Source: Bin34 sp965219935
GTDB taxonomy: Bacteria > Chloroflexota > Anaerolineae > Caldilineales > Caldilineaceae
Assembly: GCA_965219935.1 (NCBI GenBank)
Contig: CBDCOU010000003.1
Coordinates: 2,232,001 to 2,296,000 of the forward strand
Direction of reading: 5' to 3'
Length of the DNA: 64,000 nucleotides
In this document: piece after piece, positions 7,843 through 16,475 of the stretch
Layout of the letters: the number at the start of each line of letters is the position of its first letter
How positions within the stretch are numbered: the first letter of the stretch is position 1
Notes under the pieces: generated by a model
Seen by the model: only the letters and a program-made list of their open reading frames with translations
The model's database searches: none
What the model was told of the DNA's origin: nothing
Program-made: the position numbers and the translations under genes

Positions 7843-8585
7843 AAACCCGAACCACGCTACAGACGGTCCGCGACGAAGAACACGGCGACCGGACCGGGTT
7901 TCAGGGTCACCGGTACCGCACCACGGAGGTGGGCCGCCTTTCATATGCCGACTCGTTCCCGGCCTATCTGGACTTCATCGGCCCCAGGGTGGAACAGGCC
8001 CTGCGTCTGCTCAGGCCCCACGGCTCCTTCTTCTTCCACATCGACTACCGGGAGGTCCACTACTGCAAGGTCCTGATCGACTCGGTGTTTGGACGGGACA
8101 ACTTCATGAACGAAATCATCTGGGCCTACGACTACGGTGGCCGATCCCGGAAGCGCTGGTCCCCCAAACACGACAACATCCTCTGGTATGTGCGGAACGC
8201 CGACCGCTACACCTACCGATTCGACGACATCGACCGCATCCCCTACATGGCTCCGGGGCTGGTGGGCCCGGACAAGGCGCGCCGGGGCAAGACCCCGACC
8301 GACTGCTGGTGGCAGACCATCGTCAGTCCCAACAGCCGGGAGAAGACCGGCTACCCCAGCCAGAAACCACTGGCTCTGCTCAACCGGATCATCCGGGTGC
8401 ACTCCAATCCGGGCGACACCGTATTGGATTTCTTCGCCGGATCGGGCACCACCGGCGAGGCCGCCCTGGGCAACGGACGCCACGCCATCCTGGTGGACTC
8501 CAGCCCGGAGGCCGTCGAAATCATGGTCCGGCGGCTGGCTATCTGGGATCCCGAAATCATCCATCCCGGGAACATGCAGACATAG
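7734..8585 (+). CDS. DNA (adenine or cytosine-N4) methyltransferase, beta-class order
   Basis: 283 aa. The catalytic motif IDPPFNTG is at about residues 27-34 and the S-adenosylmethionine motif DFFAGSGTTGEAAL is near residue 232. This order (DPPF first, FxGxG last) defines the beta class of N6-adenine/N4-cytosine methyltransferases. ATG 7734 is preferred over the in-frame ATG 7719 because the homologous fragment at 4387 begins at the same residue. No restriction endonuclease gene is adjacent, so it looks like an orphan that may mark DNA for regulation or protect against a mobile restriction system. Its target-recognition region is the variable middle, about residues 60-200. It lies beside a TnpB element, typical of accessory DNA. 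Confidence 0.9.
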   Translation: MNLQIHVGDNLPILEAMPSASVDLIYIDPPFNTGRKQTRTTLQTVRDEEHGDRTGFQGHRYRTTEVGRLSYADSFPAYLDFIGPRVEQALRLLRPHGSFFFHIDYREVHYCKVLIDSVFGRDNFMNEIIWAYDYGGRSRKRWSPKHDNILWYVRNADRYTYRFDDIDRIPYMAPGLVGPDKARRGKTPTDCWWQTIVSPNSREKTGYPSQKPLALLNRIIRVHSNPGDTVLDFFAGSGTTGEAALGNGRHAILVDSSPEAVEIMVRRLAIWDPEIIHPGNMQT

Positions 8586-8600
8586 GTGCCAACGGCACGC

Positions 8601-8669
8601 GACACAATATGGCTGATCAGGAAGGCGGACGAGCGCTTCGATGGGTGTCTGAGCCAATTGCAAAGATAA
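8601..8669 (+). pseudogene. C-terminal tail of a HigB-like toxin gene
   Basis: Reading to the stop at 8667-8669 gives WLIRKADERFDGCLSQLQR, resembling the closing helix of HigB/phage Gp49-like toxins (IPxADxRFDxHLxxL). Nothing upstream of about 8601 matches the toxin fold; the methyltransferase ends at 8585. The remnant sits 11 bases ahead of a HigA-like antitoxin gene, the usual toxin-first order of higBA operons. Confidence 0.55.
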
Positions 8670-8679
8670 GGAAACAACA

Positions 8680-9030
8680 ATGACAACCCTAAAGGAAGCG
8701 ATAGACACGCTGCCAGCGGCGCGGCGACAGAAGGTAGAGGCTCAAGCCCAAGCACTGATTGCCGCAGAAATGTCGCTGTGAGACCTGAGAAAGGCTCTTG
8801 GCCAAACCCGGGTGAGCGTTGCCGGGAAGTTGGGGATCAACCAGGCAAACGTGTCCCGACTCGAACAGTGCAGCGATCTGCTGCATTCGACGGTTAGCAG
8901 TTACGTGGAGGCAATGGGCGGAAAGCTGAGCCTGGTTGCGCAGTTCCCTGGTCGGCCGCCGGTAGCCCTGACGGGCATTGCGGCACTGGACGAAAAAAGT
9001 CCGGTAGCCAAGACACTTGACTCCGCCTGA
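8680..9030 (+). pseudogene. HigA/XRE-like antitoxin gene interrupted by an in-frame TGA
   Basis: A reading frame of 116 codons starts at ATG 8680, preceded by AAGGA at 8668-8672, and is continuous to 9030 except for one TGA at 8779-8781 (codon 34). Before it the frame reads LPAARRQKVEAQAQALIAAEMSL; after it comes DLRKALGQTRVSVAGKLGINQ and a helix-turn-helix (QANVSRLEQCSDLLHSTVSS), then EAMGGKLSLVAQF. In related antitoxins the position of the TGA is normally Arg, so a CGA to TGA change is the simplest explanation. Re-initiation at GTG 8812 could give a 72-aa product keeping part of the DNA-binding domain. Confidence 0.75.
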
Positions 9031-9139
9031 TCCCGGACAACTCCGGGAATGATTGCGTCAACCGCCTGCAGCCGGTGCTTTACCGGATGGAACGGAGCCG
9101 ACCAACCGACGTGGCAAACCCTGTTGTCCGGTGCCGGGC

Positions 9140-10336
9140 TTACGTCAGCCACAGCCAACCCACAATCGCCGCAACAATCACCAATAGCCAAGACGGCACG
9201 CGCCAGAACACAAGTCCGGTAAACGCAGCCAGAGCCATCAGAAAGGTACGGGCATCCGTCACCGCCGACACCCAAATCGGCTGGTACAGAGCCGCCAGCA
9301 ACACCCCAACGACCGCGGCATTGATGCCCATCTGTGCCTTCTGAACAGGCCGATGCCGCTGGACGGCGGACCAGAACGGCAACACGCCAAACAACAGCAG
9401 AAACGACGGCAGGTAGATCGCCGCCAGGCAGAACAATGCCCCCTGCCAGCCGTTGGGATGCGGCTCCAGCACCGTTCCCAGATAGGCGGACAGACTGAAC
9501 AGGGGTCCCGGCACGGCCTGTGCCGCGCCGTAGCCGGCCAGAAACTCGTTTGACGTCACCCAGCCCGGGGACACCACCGTGGCCTGCAGCAACGGCAGAA
9601 CCACATGCCCTCCGCCAAATACAAGGGAACCGGAACTGAAGAAGCTCAGGAACACCTTCACCAACTGGTGGTCCGCCAGCGCGGAGGCTATACCCGACAG
9701 CAGGGCCGGTGCCGCCAACAGCACCGCGAGCAGGGCCAGGCAGAACACCGAAAGGCCGCGCCCAACGCCGAATTCCTGGGTTGCGGACGGCGGTTCCTTG
9801 TCGTCGAGTGCGAGCCACTGCCCGGCCACGGCGGCCAGGCCCATCATCACCAGGGGTGCCAAGGGCGAGGGAATCAACAGGGAGCCGGCCGCGCCAACCG
9901 CCGCCACGGACACGCGGACGCGATCGGGACAGAACTGGTTGGCCATGCGCCAAACCGCCTGGGCCACCACCGCCACAGCCACCGTCTTGAGTGCGGTCAA
10001 CAATCCCGGGGGAATGCTGTCCCGCCACACCGTCACCCCATAGCCGAAGGCCACCATAACCAGAACGGAGGGCAACAGGAACGCGATCCAGGCGAGAAAC
10101 GCTCCGGCCATCCCGGCACGTGCCAGGCCAATGCCAATGCAGACCTGGCTGGAAGCCGGCCCAGGCAAAAACTGGCAGATGGCCACCAGGTTCCCGTAAT
10201 CGCGCGCGGTAAGCCACTTGCGCCTTTGTACAAATGCTTCGTGGAAGTAGCCCAGGTGGGCAACGGGGCCGCCAAAGGAGGTCAAACCCAGCCGCAGGAA
10301 CACCCGGAAGACTTCGCCGAGGTTGCCTGGATTCAT
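9140..10336 (-). CDS. chrA: Chromate transporter ChrA (two-domain form)
   Basis: 398 aa, strongly hydrophobic, about 10-12 membrane segments. It contains two homologous CHR halves: the N-half motif GLTSFGGPVAHLGYF near residue 16, followed by QFLPGPASSQVCIGIG, and the C-half motif LVFGGGHVVLPLLQ near residue 240, followed by QAVPGPLFSLSAYLG. Long-chain CHR proteins export chromate, with sulfate as an analogue, across the inner membrane; some may act on other oxyanions. It stands alone, convergent with the dead antitoxin gene. Length and motif spacing are normal for the family. Confidence 0.93.
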   Translation of the reverse strand: MNPGNLGEVFRVFLRLGLTSFGGPVAHLGYFHEAFVQRRKWLTARDYGNLVAICQFLPGPASSQVCIGIGLARAGMAGAFLAWIAFLLPSVLVMVAFGYGVTVWRDSIPPGLLTALKTVAVAVVAQAVWRMANQFCPDRVRVSVAAVGAAGSLLIPSPLAPLVMMGLAAVAGQWLALDDKEPPSATQEFGVGRGLSVFCLALLAVLLAAPALLSGIASALADHQLVKVFLSFFSSGSLVFGGGHVVLPLLQATVVSPGWVTSNEFLAGYGAAQAVPGPLFSLSAYLGTVLEPHPNGWQGALFCLAAIYLPSFLLLFGVLPFWSAVQRHRPVQKAQMGINAAVVGVLLAALYQPIWVSAVTDARTFLMALAAFTGLVFWRVPSWLLVIVAAIVGWLWLT

Positions 10337-10490
10337 TGTTCCCAGCCTATGGACCCATGAACAATTCTGGATACGGGCAGCCCGGTCCGACCACCACGAC
10401 CGGACACCAAGACCCCGGCATCATTCGAACCACAGGCGACGGATTGGGCCGACCGGATGCAGCGCATGCGGCTCCGCTTCCGCCCGCAGG

Positions 10491-11903
10491 TCAGTAGTAG
10501 AGGATCTGCCTGGTTCCCGGATCCACGGCGCGGGCCAGGGCATCAAAGTTCTGCTGCATGAGACGAAACCGCAGGTCGGCACTGCCGGGATCGTCCCACA
10601 GGTTGTTGTGTTCCCGCGGGTCGCCCTCAAGATCGAACAGTTCCCCCACGTCAAGACCGTGGTAGTTCACGATCTTGTGGGTCCGGGTGCGCAGCATGGT
10701 GGCGTACATACCGGTGAACTCCTCGCGGCCAGGCACGTCGGAATTCAAGGCGCTGTAGTACTCGGCCCGCACGAATTCCCGGTGTGCCCGATCATCGGCC
10801 TGTCCGGCCAGAATGGGCATGAGGGATCGGCCCTGCATCCGCTGGGGGATTTCCAGCCCCGCCGCCTCCAGCAGCGTTGGCGTCAGGTCCAGGAGCTCCA
10901 CCAGGGCGTCGCTGACGCGGCCGGCCTGTACGGTCCCCGGCATGGAGATGATCAACGGCACCCTGACCAGGCCTTCGTAGAAGCGGCATCCCTTCAAGAC
11001 CAGGCCGTGATCCCCGAGTGCCTCCCCGTGGTCCGACGTGAAGATGACGAGCGTGTTTTCCCGCTCACCGCGTTCATCAAGCCAGTCCAGCATGCGCCCC
11101 ACGTTCTCATCCACCAGTTCGATCATGGCGTAGTAGGCCGCATGGATCTCCTGGCCGTCGAACTCGTCCGGATGTTGCGGCGAAGTTTGGAAATCAACGC
11201 CGGCCAGCCTGGCCTGGGCCTCCAGATCCGAATCCCTGAACCAGGGACCCGGCAACCGATCCTTGTCGAACCGCGCCCGGTAATCGGCCGGCGGATCAAA
11301 CGGAGGATGGGGATCGAACATGTTGACCGACATCAACCACGGGCCGTCCCGCTCCTCGGCCATGAACTCCAGCGCCCGATCCGTGCAGAACGTGGTCTGG
11401 TGGTACTCGGCCGGGATTGGTTCCGCCGCCGCATGCAGTTCACCCAGGTCGGCGCCCTTTTCGCGGACCCAGCGCCGGTAGGCGTGATCCTCGCCCCATT
11501 CGTCGCGGGGCGAGTGGCTCCACTCGAACATCCGGTAACCATCGTCCCGGGGCCGCGGCTCCGTTCGTTGGCTGGCACCAGCCAGATGCAACTTGCCCGA
11601 CAGGCCGCAGTCGTAACCGACTCCGTCCCGCAGTGTGACCGTCACCAGCTCCGCGGCCTCCGCCCACAGATCGTTGCCGTTGCGACAGCCATGGACCGTG
11701 CTCGGGTAGAGCCCGGTCAGGAAGCTGGAACGGCTGGGCGTACAGATGGGGCTTTGGCAAAAGGCCAGATCAAAGGCCGTGCCCTCGGCACACAACCTGT
11801 CCAGGTTCGGCGTATGCACATGGGGGTTGCCCAAGGCACCGATGGTGTCGAACCTCTGTTGGTCCGAACATATCCAGAGAATGTTGGGAGCTGAATTCGT
11901 CAT
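10491..11903 (-). CDS. Sulfatase (arylsulfatase A-like, formylglycine-dependent)
   Basis: 470 aa from ATG 11903; an upstream in-frame extension to 11951 lacks conserved sequence. The N-terminal strand NILWICSDQQR carries the metal-binding Asp, and CTPSRSSFLTG is the C-x-P-S-R motif whose Cys is converted to formylglycine by a maturase encoded elsewhere. FTSDHGEALGDHGL supplies further metal ligands. No signal peptide is seen, so it is probably cytoplasmic and acts on imported substrates. It hydrolyses sulfate esters, or phosphonate/phosphate in some relatives. It is closely similar to the sulfatase at 55628-57040. Two dehydrogenase genes lie just upstream in the same direction, suggesting a shared catabolic operon. 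Confidence 0.9.
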   Translation of the reverse strand: MTNSAPNILWICSDQQRFDTIGALGNPHVHTPNLDRLCAEGTAFDLAFCQSPICTPSRSSFLTGLYPSTVHGCRNGNDLWAEAAELVTVTLRDGVGYDCGLSGKLHLAGASQRTEPRPRDDGYRMFEWSHSPRDEWGEDHAYRRWVREKGADLGELHAAAEPIPAEYHQTTFCTDRALEFMAEERDGPWLMSVNMFDPHPPFDPPADYRARFDKDRLPGPWFRDSDLEAQARLAGVDFQTSPQHPDEFDGQEIHAAYYAMIELVDENVGRMLDWLDERGERENTLVIFTSDHGEALGDHGLVLKGCRFYEGLVRVPLIISMPGTVQAGRVSDALVELLDLTPTLLEAAGLEIPQRMQGRSLMPILAGQADDRAHREFVRAEYYSALNSDVPGREEFTGMYATMLRTRTHKIVNYHGLDVGELFDLEGDPREHNNLWDDPGSADLRFRLMQQNFDALARAVDPGTRQILYY

Positions 11904-11919
11904 GACTGCGCTCCCGGAA

Positions 11920-12969
11920 TTAGAGATCGGAACTGAGGACGATCTTGACAACCGTGTCGTCGCCGAGCCGGTAGTCGCCGTTCAGGGCCTGGAAGCCGTC
12001 GCGGACCTGTTCCAGCGGCAGAACATGACTCACCATGTCGGCGTACGGGAATTCCAGCTTCTCGAGGATCGGCATGGCACGCACGAAGTGGTCCTCGCCA
12101 CTGCCCCAAATCGCCTCGACCCGGCAGTTGCGGACCATGAGCGAGCGGTTGATGTTGAACTCCAGCGTGCCCATGTCGACAAAGTGGCCCACCTCGATGA
12201 AGGTGCCGCTGTGCCGCAGGTATCCCAGGCCTTCCGGCGTGGCCGGCAGGAAGCCGGCGCACTCGAACACCCGGTCCGCACCCCGACGCCCCGGTGTGGC
12301 GTCCAGCACCAATTCCGTGCGCTCCTCGCCGGAGGTCACTTCTTCAATGTCAATCGTGACATCGGCGCCGAACTTGCGAGCCAGATCCAACCGCGCGGCC
12401 GGACCTCCGACCACGATGATTTTGCCGGCACCGGACACCTTGGCACAGATGGTGGTGACCAGTCCGATGGCCCCGGAGCCCTGCACCACCACCGTGTCCC
12501 CGAACTGGATGTTGCCGCGCATGATGGCATGCACGCCGACCGTGAACGGTTCGGTCAACACGGCCACCTCGGGCGGCAGGTCGGTCTTGATGAAACAGGT
12601 ATCCGGCTTGTCCAGATACACGTAGTCCGCAAACCCGCCGTAGAAGTGGGGCGCGGCGTCCGGTTGGGTGTAGAAGCCGTAGGCGCCTGAACTGGTACCC
12701 GGCTTGAAGATGATGCGGTCTCCCTCCTTGACCGGAACACCGTTCCAGTCGGTGGCCACATCCTTGCCGAGGTCGGTGATGATGCCGACGTTCTCGTGGC
12801 CCAGCACCATCTCGTCTCCGAAACCGTTCTGCCACATGTGCAAGTCGGTGCCGCAGATGCCTGCCATCTCCTGCTTGATTACCACGGCGTCCGCCGCCGG
12901 CGCAGGGACATCGTATTCCCTGATGGCGAACTCCTGGCCCTTGGCTACGATGAGGCGGCCGCTCTTCAT
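11920..12969 (-). CDS. Zinc-binding MDR-family dehydrogenase
   Basis: 349 aa. GICGTDLHMWQ holds the catalytic-zinc Cys, LGHENVG the His-Glu pair, and GSGAIGLVTTICAKVSGA with the following IIVVGG is the NAD(P)-binding Rossmann fold. The four-Cys structural-zinc loop normally found near residue 100 is absent; that region reads PGTSSGAYGFYTQPDAAPHFYGG. The family oxidises polyols, threonine or secondary alcohols. It is paralogous to the next gene upstream (13130-14185) and lies 16 bases ahead of the sulfatase start, so the enzymes probably work on one carbohydrate-like substrate. Confidence 0.87.
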   Translation of the reverse strand: MKSGRLIVAKGQEFAIREYDVPAPAADAVVIKQEMAGICGTDLHMWQNGFGDEMVLGHENVGIITDLGKDVATDWNGVPVKEGDRIIFKPGTSSGAYGFYTQPDAAPHFYGGFADYVYLDKPDTCFIKTDLPPEVAVLTEPFTVGVHAIMRGNIQFGDTVVVQGSGAIGLVTTICAKVSGAGKIIVVGGPAARLDLARKFGADVTIDIEEVTSGEERTELVLDATPGRRGADRVFECAGFLPATPEGLGYLRHSGTFIEVGHFVDMGTLEFNINRSLMVRNCRVEAIWGSGEDHFVRAMPILEKLEFPYADMVSHVLPLEQVRDGFQALNGDYRLGDDTVVKIVLSSDL

Positions 12970-13129
12970 GGGAGGATGCTCCTTGTGATTTGGGATTGGA
13001 ACGGCAAGGCGGACATTTGGAACAAACGTTGCGGCCGGTCGGGCCGCAACCCATGCCTACCCCCTGCACTCCATTATCGGCCAAGGGCAATCAGTTGCTG
13101 TTCCGGACCACTGCGGGATCCGGCGCTGC

Positions 13130-14185
13130 TCAATCGAACATCGCAGGATCGCGGGCCAGGGCGATTTTGACCACATCCTCGCCGTCCAGGGAATACGTCC
13201 CGTTCAGCGCATCGAAACCGGATTGCACCCTTTCCAACGGCAACACGTGACTCACCATCTCGCCGATGGGCAGGTCCGACTGCTCAAGCAGGGCATGCCC
13301 GCGTACGAAGTGAGGGAAGCGACTGCCCCAAATCCCCTCCACCCGAATGTTGGGGATCAGGATGTGGCGGGCCGGGTTGATGGGGACTTCGCCGATATCG
13401 ACGAAATGACCGCACTCGATGAACTTGCCATCCTGCTTCACATACCCGAAGCCTTCCGGGACGGCCGGCAGGAACCCGGCGCACTCGAACACGACATCGG
13501 CACCTTCGCCCCGGGTCAGGTCCATCACCAGTGCATGGCGGGCCTCCTGCTCGGAATGGACCGCAATGTCGATGGTTTCGTGGGCTCCCAGACGCCTGGC
13601 CAGGGCCAGACGGCCGGACGGTCCTCCGATCATGATGACCCGGGCCGCGCCGCTCAGACGGGCACAGATCATGACCATCAGACCGATTGCGCCGGAGCCC
13701 TGCACGAGCACTGTGTCGCCCAACTGGACCTCGGCCCGCATCACGGCATGGGTGCCAATGGCAAACGGCTCCGCCAGCACGGCGGTACGCGGGTCCGTTG
13801 CGGTCCGGATCACGCAGGCATCCGGATCGTCCAGATGGATGTACTCCGCAAACCCGCCCGAGAACGGCGACTCCAGACCGCGATAGCCGAACGGCTTGCC
13901 AAGGGCGTTGCGCGGGTGGTACACCACCCGATCGCCCTCCCGCAGGGGATTGCCAAGGTAGTCGCGGCTGCGGCCGGAGCCCAGCGCCGCCACCGTGCCC
14001 ACGGCCTCGTGCCCCAAGAGCGTGGGTTCGGGCAGACTGTTTTGCCAGTTGTGGAGATCGGTACCGCAGATCCCACCGAGTTCCTGTTGCAGCAGCAGTC
14101 CTCCGGCCGCAGGGTCGGGCACCCGACCCTGCTCCACCGAAAAGACCTGTCCGGTAACGACCACCGCGCGCCCTGTCAAGTCCAT
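13130..14185 (-). CDS. Zinc-binding MDR-family dehydrogenase, paralogue of the preceding
   Basis: 351 aa. GICGTDLHNWQ, LGHEAVG and GSGAIGLMVMICARLSGA match the catalytic-zinc and nucleotide-binding motifs of its neighbour at 11920-12969, and the two align end to end. It too lacks the structural-zinc Cys cluster; the region reads YHPRNALGKPFGYRGLESPFSGG. This points to one sub-family and a local duplication, with the two copies perhaps acting on successive or stereo-related alcohols. No ribosome site stronger than AGGGAGCTTCC (ahead of ATG 14185) is seen. Confidence 0.87.
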   Translation of the reverse strand: MDLTGRAVVVTGQVFSVEQGRVPDPAAGGLLLQQELGGICGTDLHNWQNSLPEPTLLGHEAVGTVAALGSGRSRDYLGNPLREGDRVVYHPRNALGKPFGYRGLESPFSGGFAEYIHLDDPDACVIRTATDPRTAVLAEPFAIGTHAVMRAEVQLGDTVLVQGSGAIGLMVMICARLSGAARVIMIGGPSGRLALARRLGAHETIDIAVHSEQEARHALVMDLTRGEGADVVFECAGFLPAVPEGFGYVKQDGKFIECGHFVDIGEVPINPARHILIPNIRVEGIWGSRFPHFVRGHALLEQSDLPIGEMVSHVLPLERVQSGFDALNGTYSLDGEDVVKIALARDPAMFD

Positions 14186-14232
14186 GGAAGCTCCCTGTCC
14201 TGTGTGGCTGTTTGGATTTCTCTCGGCGGCAC

Positions 14233-14637
14233 CTAGCGGTCGTCGCCGTCCCCACTAATTTTGCCCCGCTTCCGACGGGACGACAGCTTGGCAATGTTGG
14301 CCTGGGCCACCTCCGCCAGGCTCAGGTCCAGCTGTGTGCAAATCTGGGTCAGGTACCACAGGACATCGCCCAGCTCACCCTTGAGCGCTTCCCGATCCGC
14401 CTCGGTGATCTGTCCGTCGCGATCCCGGAATATCTTCTTGACCTTGCCGGCCAGTTCGCCGGCCTCGTTGGTCAGGCCCAGGGTGGGATAGACGATCGGA
14501 TGATTGGTTTCGATCACGCCCCAGGTGGCGAAGGACTGCGCCTGGTACCAGTCGAACATGTCCATGACATTGTCCGACGCGACATCGCCGGACACCGGTG
14601 GCTGCTTGCCCACGGCCAACCCCTTGCAGTTCTTCAC
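14233..14637 (-). CDS. MazG-like nucleotide pyrophosphohydrolase
   Basis: 134 aa from GTG 14637, or 110 aa from ATG 14565, where conservation begins (MFDWYQAQSFATW). The MazG metal-binding pattern is intact: NEAGELAGKVKKIFRD, then LKGELGDVLWYLTQ. Such proteins are all-alpha enzymes that remove pyrophosphate from non-canonical or excess nucleoside triphosphates. The GTG overlaps the TGA of the ABC transporter gene (GTGA at 14634-14637), which suggests translational coupling and favours the longer start; neither start has a convincing Shine-Dalgarno site. Confidence 0.82.
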   Translation of the reverse strand: MKNCKGLAVGKQPPVSGDVASDNVMDMFDWYQAQSFATWGVIETNHPIVYPTLGLTNEAGELAGKVKKIFRDRDGQITEADREALKGELGDVLWYLTQICTQLDLSLAEVAQANIAKLSSRRKRGKISGDGDDR

Positions 14638-16475
14638 ACTGCGGTTGCAGGTTCCGCCGGCGGAACCCCGTTGGGTGAAACGACATCCGAAAACTGGCGG
14701 GTGTGCAGGTCGGCATAGAGACCGCCCAGTGCCATCAGTTCGTCGTGCGTGCCCCGCTCCACGATCCGGCCGTGGTCCATCACGAGCACCATGTCCGCAT
14801 TGCGGATGGTGCTCAGGCGATGCGCGATCACGATGCTGGTCCGGTTGCGCAGCATGCGCTGCATGACGTTTTGGATCACGACTTCGGTGCGCGTATCCAC
14901 GCTCGCCGTGGCTTCGTCCAACACCAAAATCCGTGGATCCGCGACGAGGGCCCGGGCAAAGCTGAGCAGCTGCCGCTGCCCCTGCGACAACGTACCGCCG
15001 CGCTCCCCAAGCTCGGTGAGATAACCGTCCTCGAGTTCAAAGATGAAGGGCTCCGCCTCGACCAGTTGAGCCGCCTCCGCCACCTCGGCATCCGTGGCTT
15101 CAAGCCGGCCGTAGCGAATGTTCTCCTGCACCGTGTCGGAAAACATGAAGTTCTCCTGCAGGACCACCCCGATCTGCCGGCGCAGGCTGTCCTGGGTCAC
15201 ATCGCGCACATCGATGCCGTCGACGCGCACGGACCCGGACTGCACATCGTAGAAGCGCGCCAGGAGATTGATCAGGGAGGTTTTGCCGGCCCCGGTGGGT
15301 CCCACCACTGCGCAGGTCTGGCCGGCGCCCACCCGAAAACTCACGTCCCGGAGCACGGGCTCGTCCGGGTCGTAGCCGAAGGTGACGCCGTCGAATTCCA
15401 CATCGCCCTCGACAGCCGGGATCTCAACGGCATCGGGCGTGTCCTCCAGGTCCGGCTGCTGATCCAGCAGCTCGAACGTCCGTTCGGCACCGGCCAGGGC
15501 ACCCTGCAGAACGTTCCACTGCTGGGAAATCTCCTGGAGGGGAAAGAAGAAGCGGCGGATGTACTCCAGGAAGGCAATCAAGACACCCAGGGTCACGTGA
15601 CCCTCCAGCACCAGCCAACCACCCAGACCAATCACGGCCGCGGTGGTCAGGGCATTCAGGGACTCGATGGCCGGGGCAAAGGCCGCGGAAATGCTGACGG
15701 CTCCAACGTTCGCTTCCAGATTGTCCCGGTTCAACCTGTCGAAGTGGCGCTGGTTGGCCTCGACCCGGTTGAAGGCCTGGGCCACCTTGACCCCCGCAAT
15801 GCCCTCTTCCAGTTCCGTGGAGACGGCCCCCAGGGACTGTCGGCTTCTCCGGTAGGCGACCCGGGCCATGGCCGCCAGCCGCGTGGACACCAGCAGGATC
15901 ATGGGCACCGCGCACAGCGAGATTAATGCCAGGCGCCAGTCGAGCGCCACCATGGCCCCCAGCAACAACAGCATGCGCACCAACCCGCCGATCAACTGGG
16001 TCAGCCCCTGGCTCAGGAACTGGTTCAGCACGTCGACGTCGTTGACCAGCTTGCTCATCAGGTCGCCGGCGTCGTTCTTGTCGAAGTAGGAGAGCGACAG
16101 GCTCTGGATGCGGGCAAAGATGTCCGCCCTGAGTTTCGTCATCAGCTTGCCGGTCAACAGCCCCATCGTGTAGAACTGCCAGCGGAAACCCAAATACTGC
16201 AGTCCGTAATTCACCAGCAGAATGGCCAACGGCAGATACAGACCCTGGACTGTCGGCGCCTCAATCAGGATCCGGTTGTCGATGGTCCAGCCGATCATGA
16301 ACGGGCCGAAGGCAATGGCGCCGCTGGCCAGGGCCATGGTGGCCATGACGACCACCGAATTCAGCCGGTAGCCGATCACCAGGCGCATGACCCGCCACGC
16401 GGTGTGCCGCAGTGAACGGGAATCGGTTTCGTCGACCTGGGCAGCCAGCTCGAAGCTGCGGGTGGCACGGCTCAA
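14634..16475 (-). CDS. ABC exporter half-transporter, subunit with canonical ATP site residues
   Basis: 613 aa. The N-terminal exporter membrane domain has six helices (about residues 30-330), followed by an ATPase domain: Walker A GPTGAGKTSL, Q-loop VVLQENFMFS, signature TLSQGQRQLL, Walker B ILVLDEATASVD with the catalytic Glu, and H-loop IVIAHRLST. The start codon overlaps the previous gene's stop (ATGA, 16472-16475), so both halves are made together and should form a heterodimer like BmrCD or TM287/288. The signature here is SQGQ rather than SGGQ. Likely cargo is a drug, lipid or peptide; it cannot be predicted. Confidence 0.92.
   Translation of the reverse strand: MSRATRSFELAAQVDETDSRSLRHTAWRVMRLVIGYRLNSVVVMATMALASGAIAFGPFMIGWTIDNRILIEAPTVQGLYLPLAILLVNYGLQYLGFRWQFYTMGLLTGKLMTKLRADIFARIQSLSLSYFDKNDAGDLMSKLVNDVDVLNQFLSQGLTQLIGGLVRMLLLLGAMVALDWRLALISLCAVPMILLVSTRLAAMARVAYRRSRQSLGAVSTELEEGIAGVKVAQAFNRVEANQRHFDRLNRDNLEANVGAVSISAAFAPAIESLNALTTAAVIGLGGWLVLEGHVTLGVLIAFLEYIRRFFFPLQEISQQWNVLQGALAGAERTFELLDQQPDLEDTPDAVEIPAVEGDVEFDGVTFGYDPDEPVLRDVSFRVGAGQTCAVVGPTGAGKTSLINLLARFYDVQSGSVRVDGIDVRDVTQDSLRRQIGVVLQENFMFSDTVQENIRYGRLEATDAEVAEAAQLVEAEPFIFELEDGYLTELGERGGTLSQGQRQLLSFARALVADPRILVLDEATASVDTRTEVVIQNVMQRMLRNRTSIVIAHRLSTIRNADMVLVMDHGRIVERGTHDELMALGGLYADLHTRQFSDVVSPNGVPPAEPATAV

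Noticed and set aside
7574..8683. A 369-codon frame overlapping the DNA methyltransferase
   Set aside because: The methyltransferase frame has both catalytic motifs; this alternative frame is proline/arginine-rich and unconserved. Its stop overlapping the antitoxin ATG is taken as chance.
8779..8781. Selenocysteine at the in-frame TGA of the antitoxin gene
   Set aside because: Family members have Arg there, no SECIS-like hairpin was seen directly after the codon, and the neighbouring toxin is also destroyed.
10323..11894. A 523-codon plus-strand frame opposite the first sulfatase
   Set aside because: Antisense shadow, common in high-GC DNA; the minus strand holds the sulfatase motifs.
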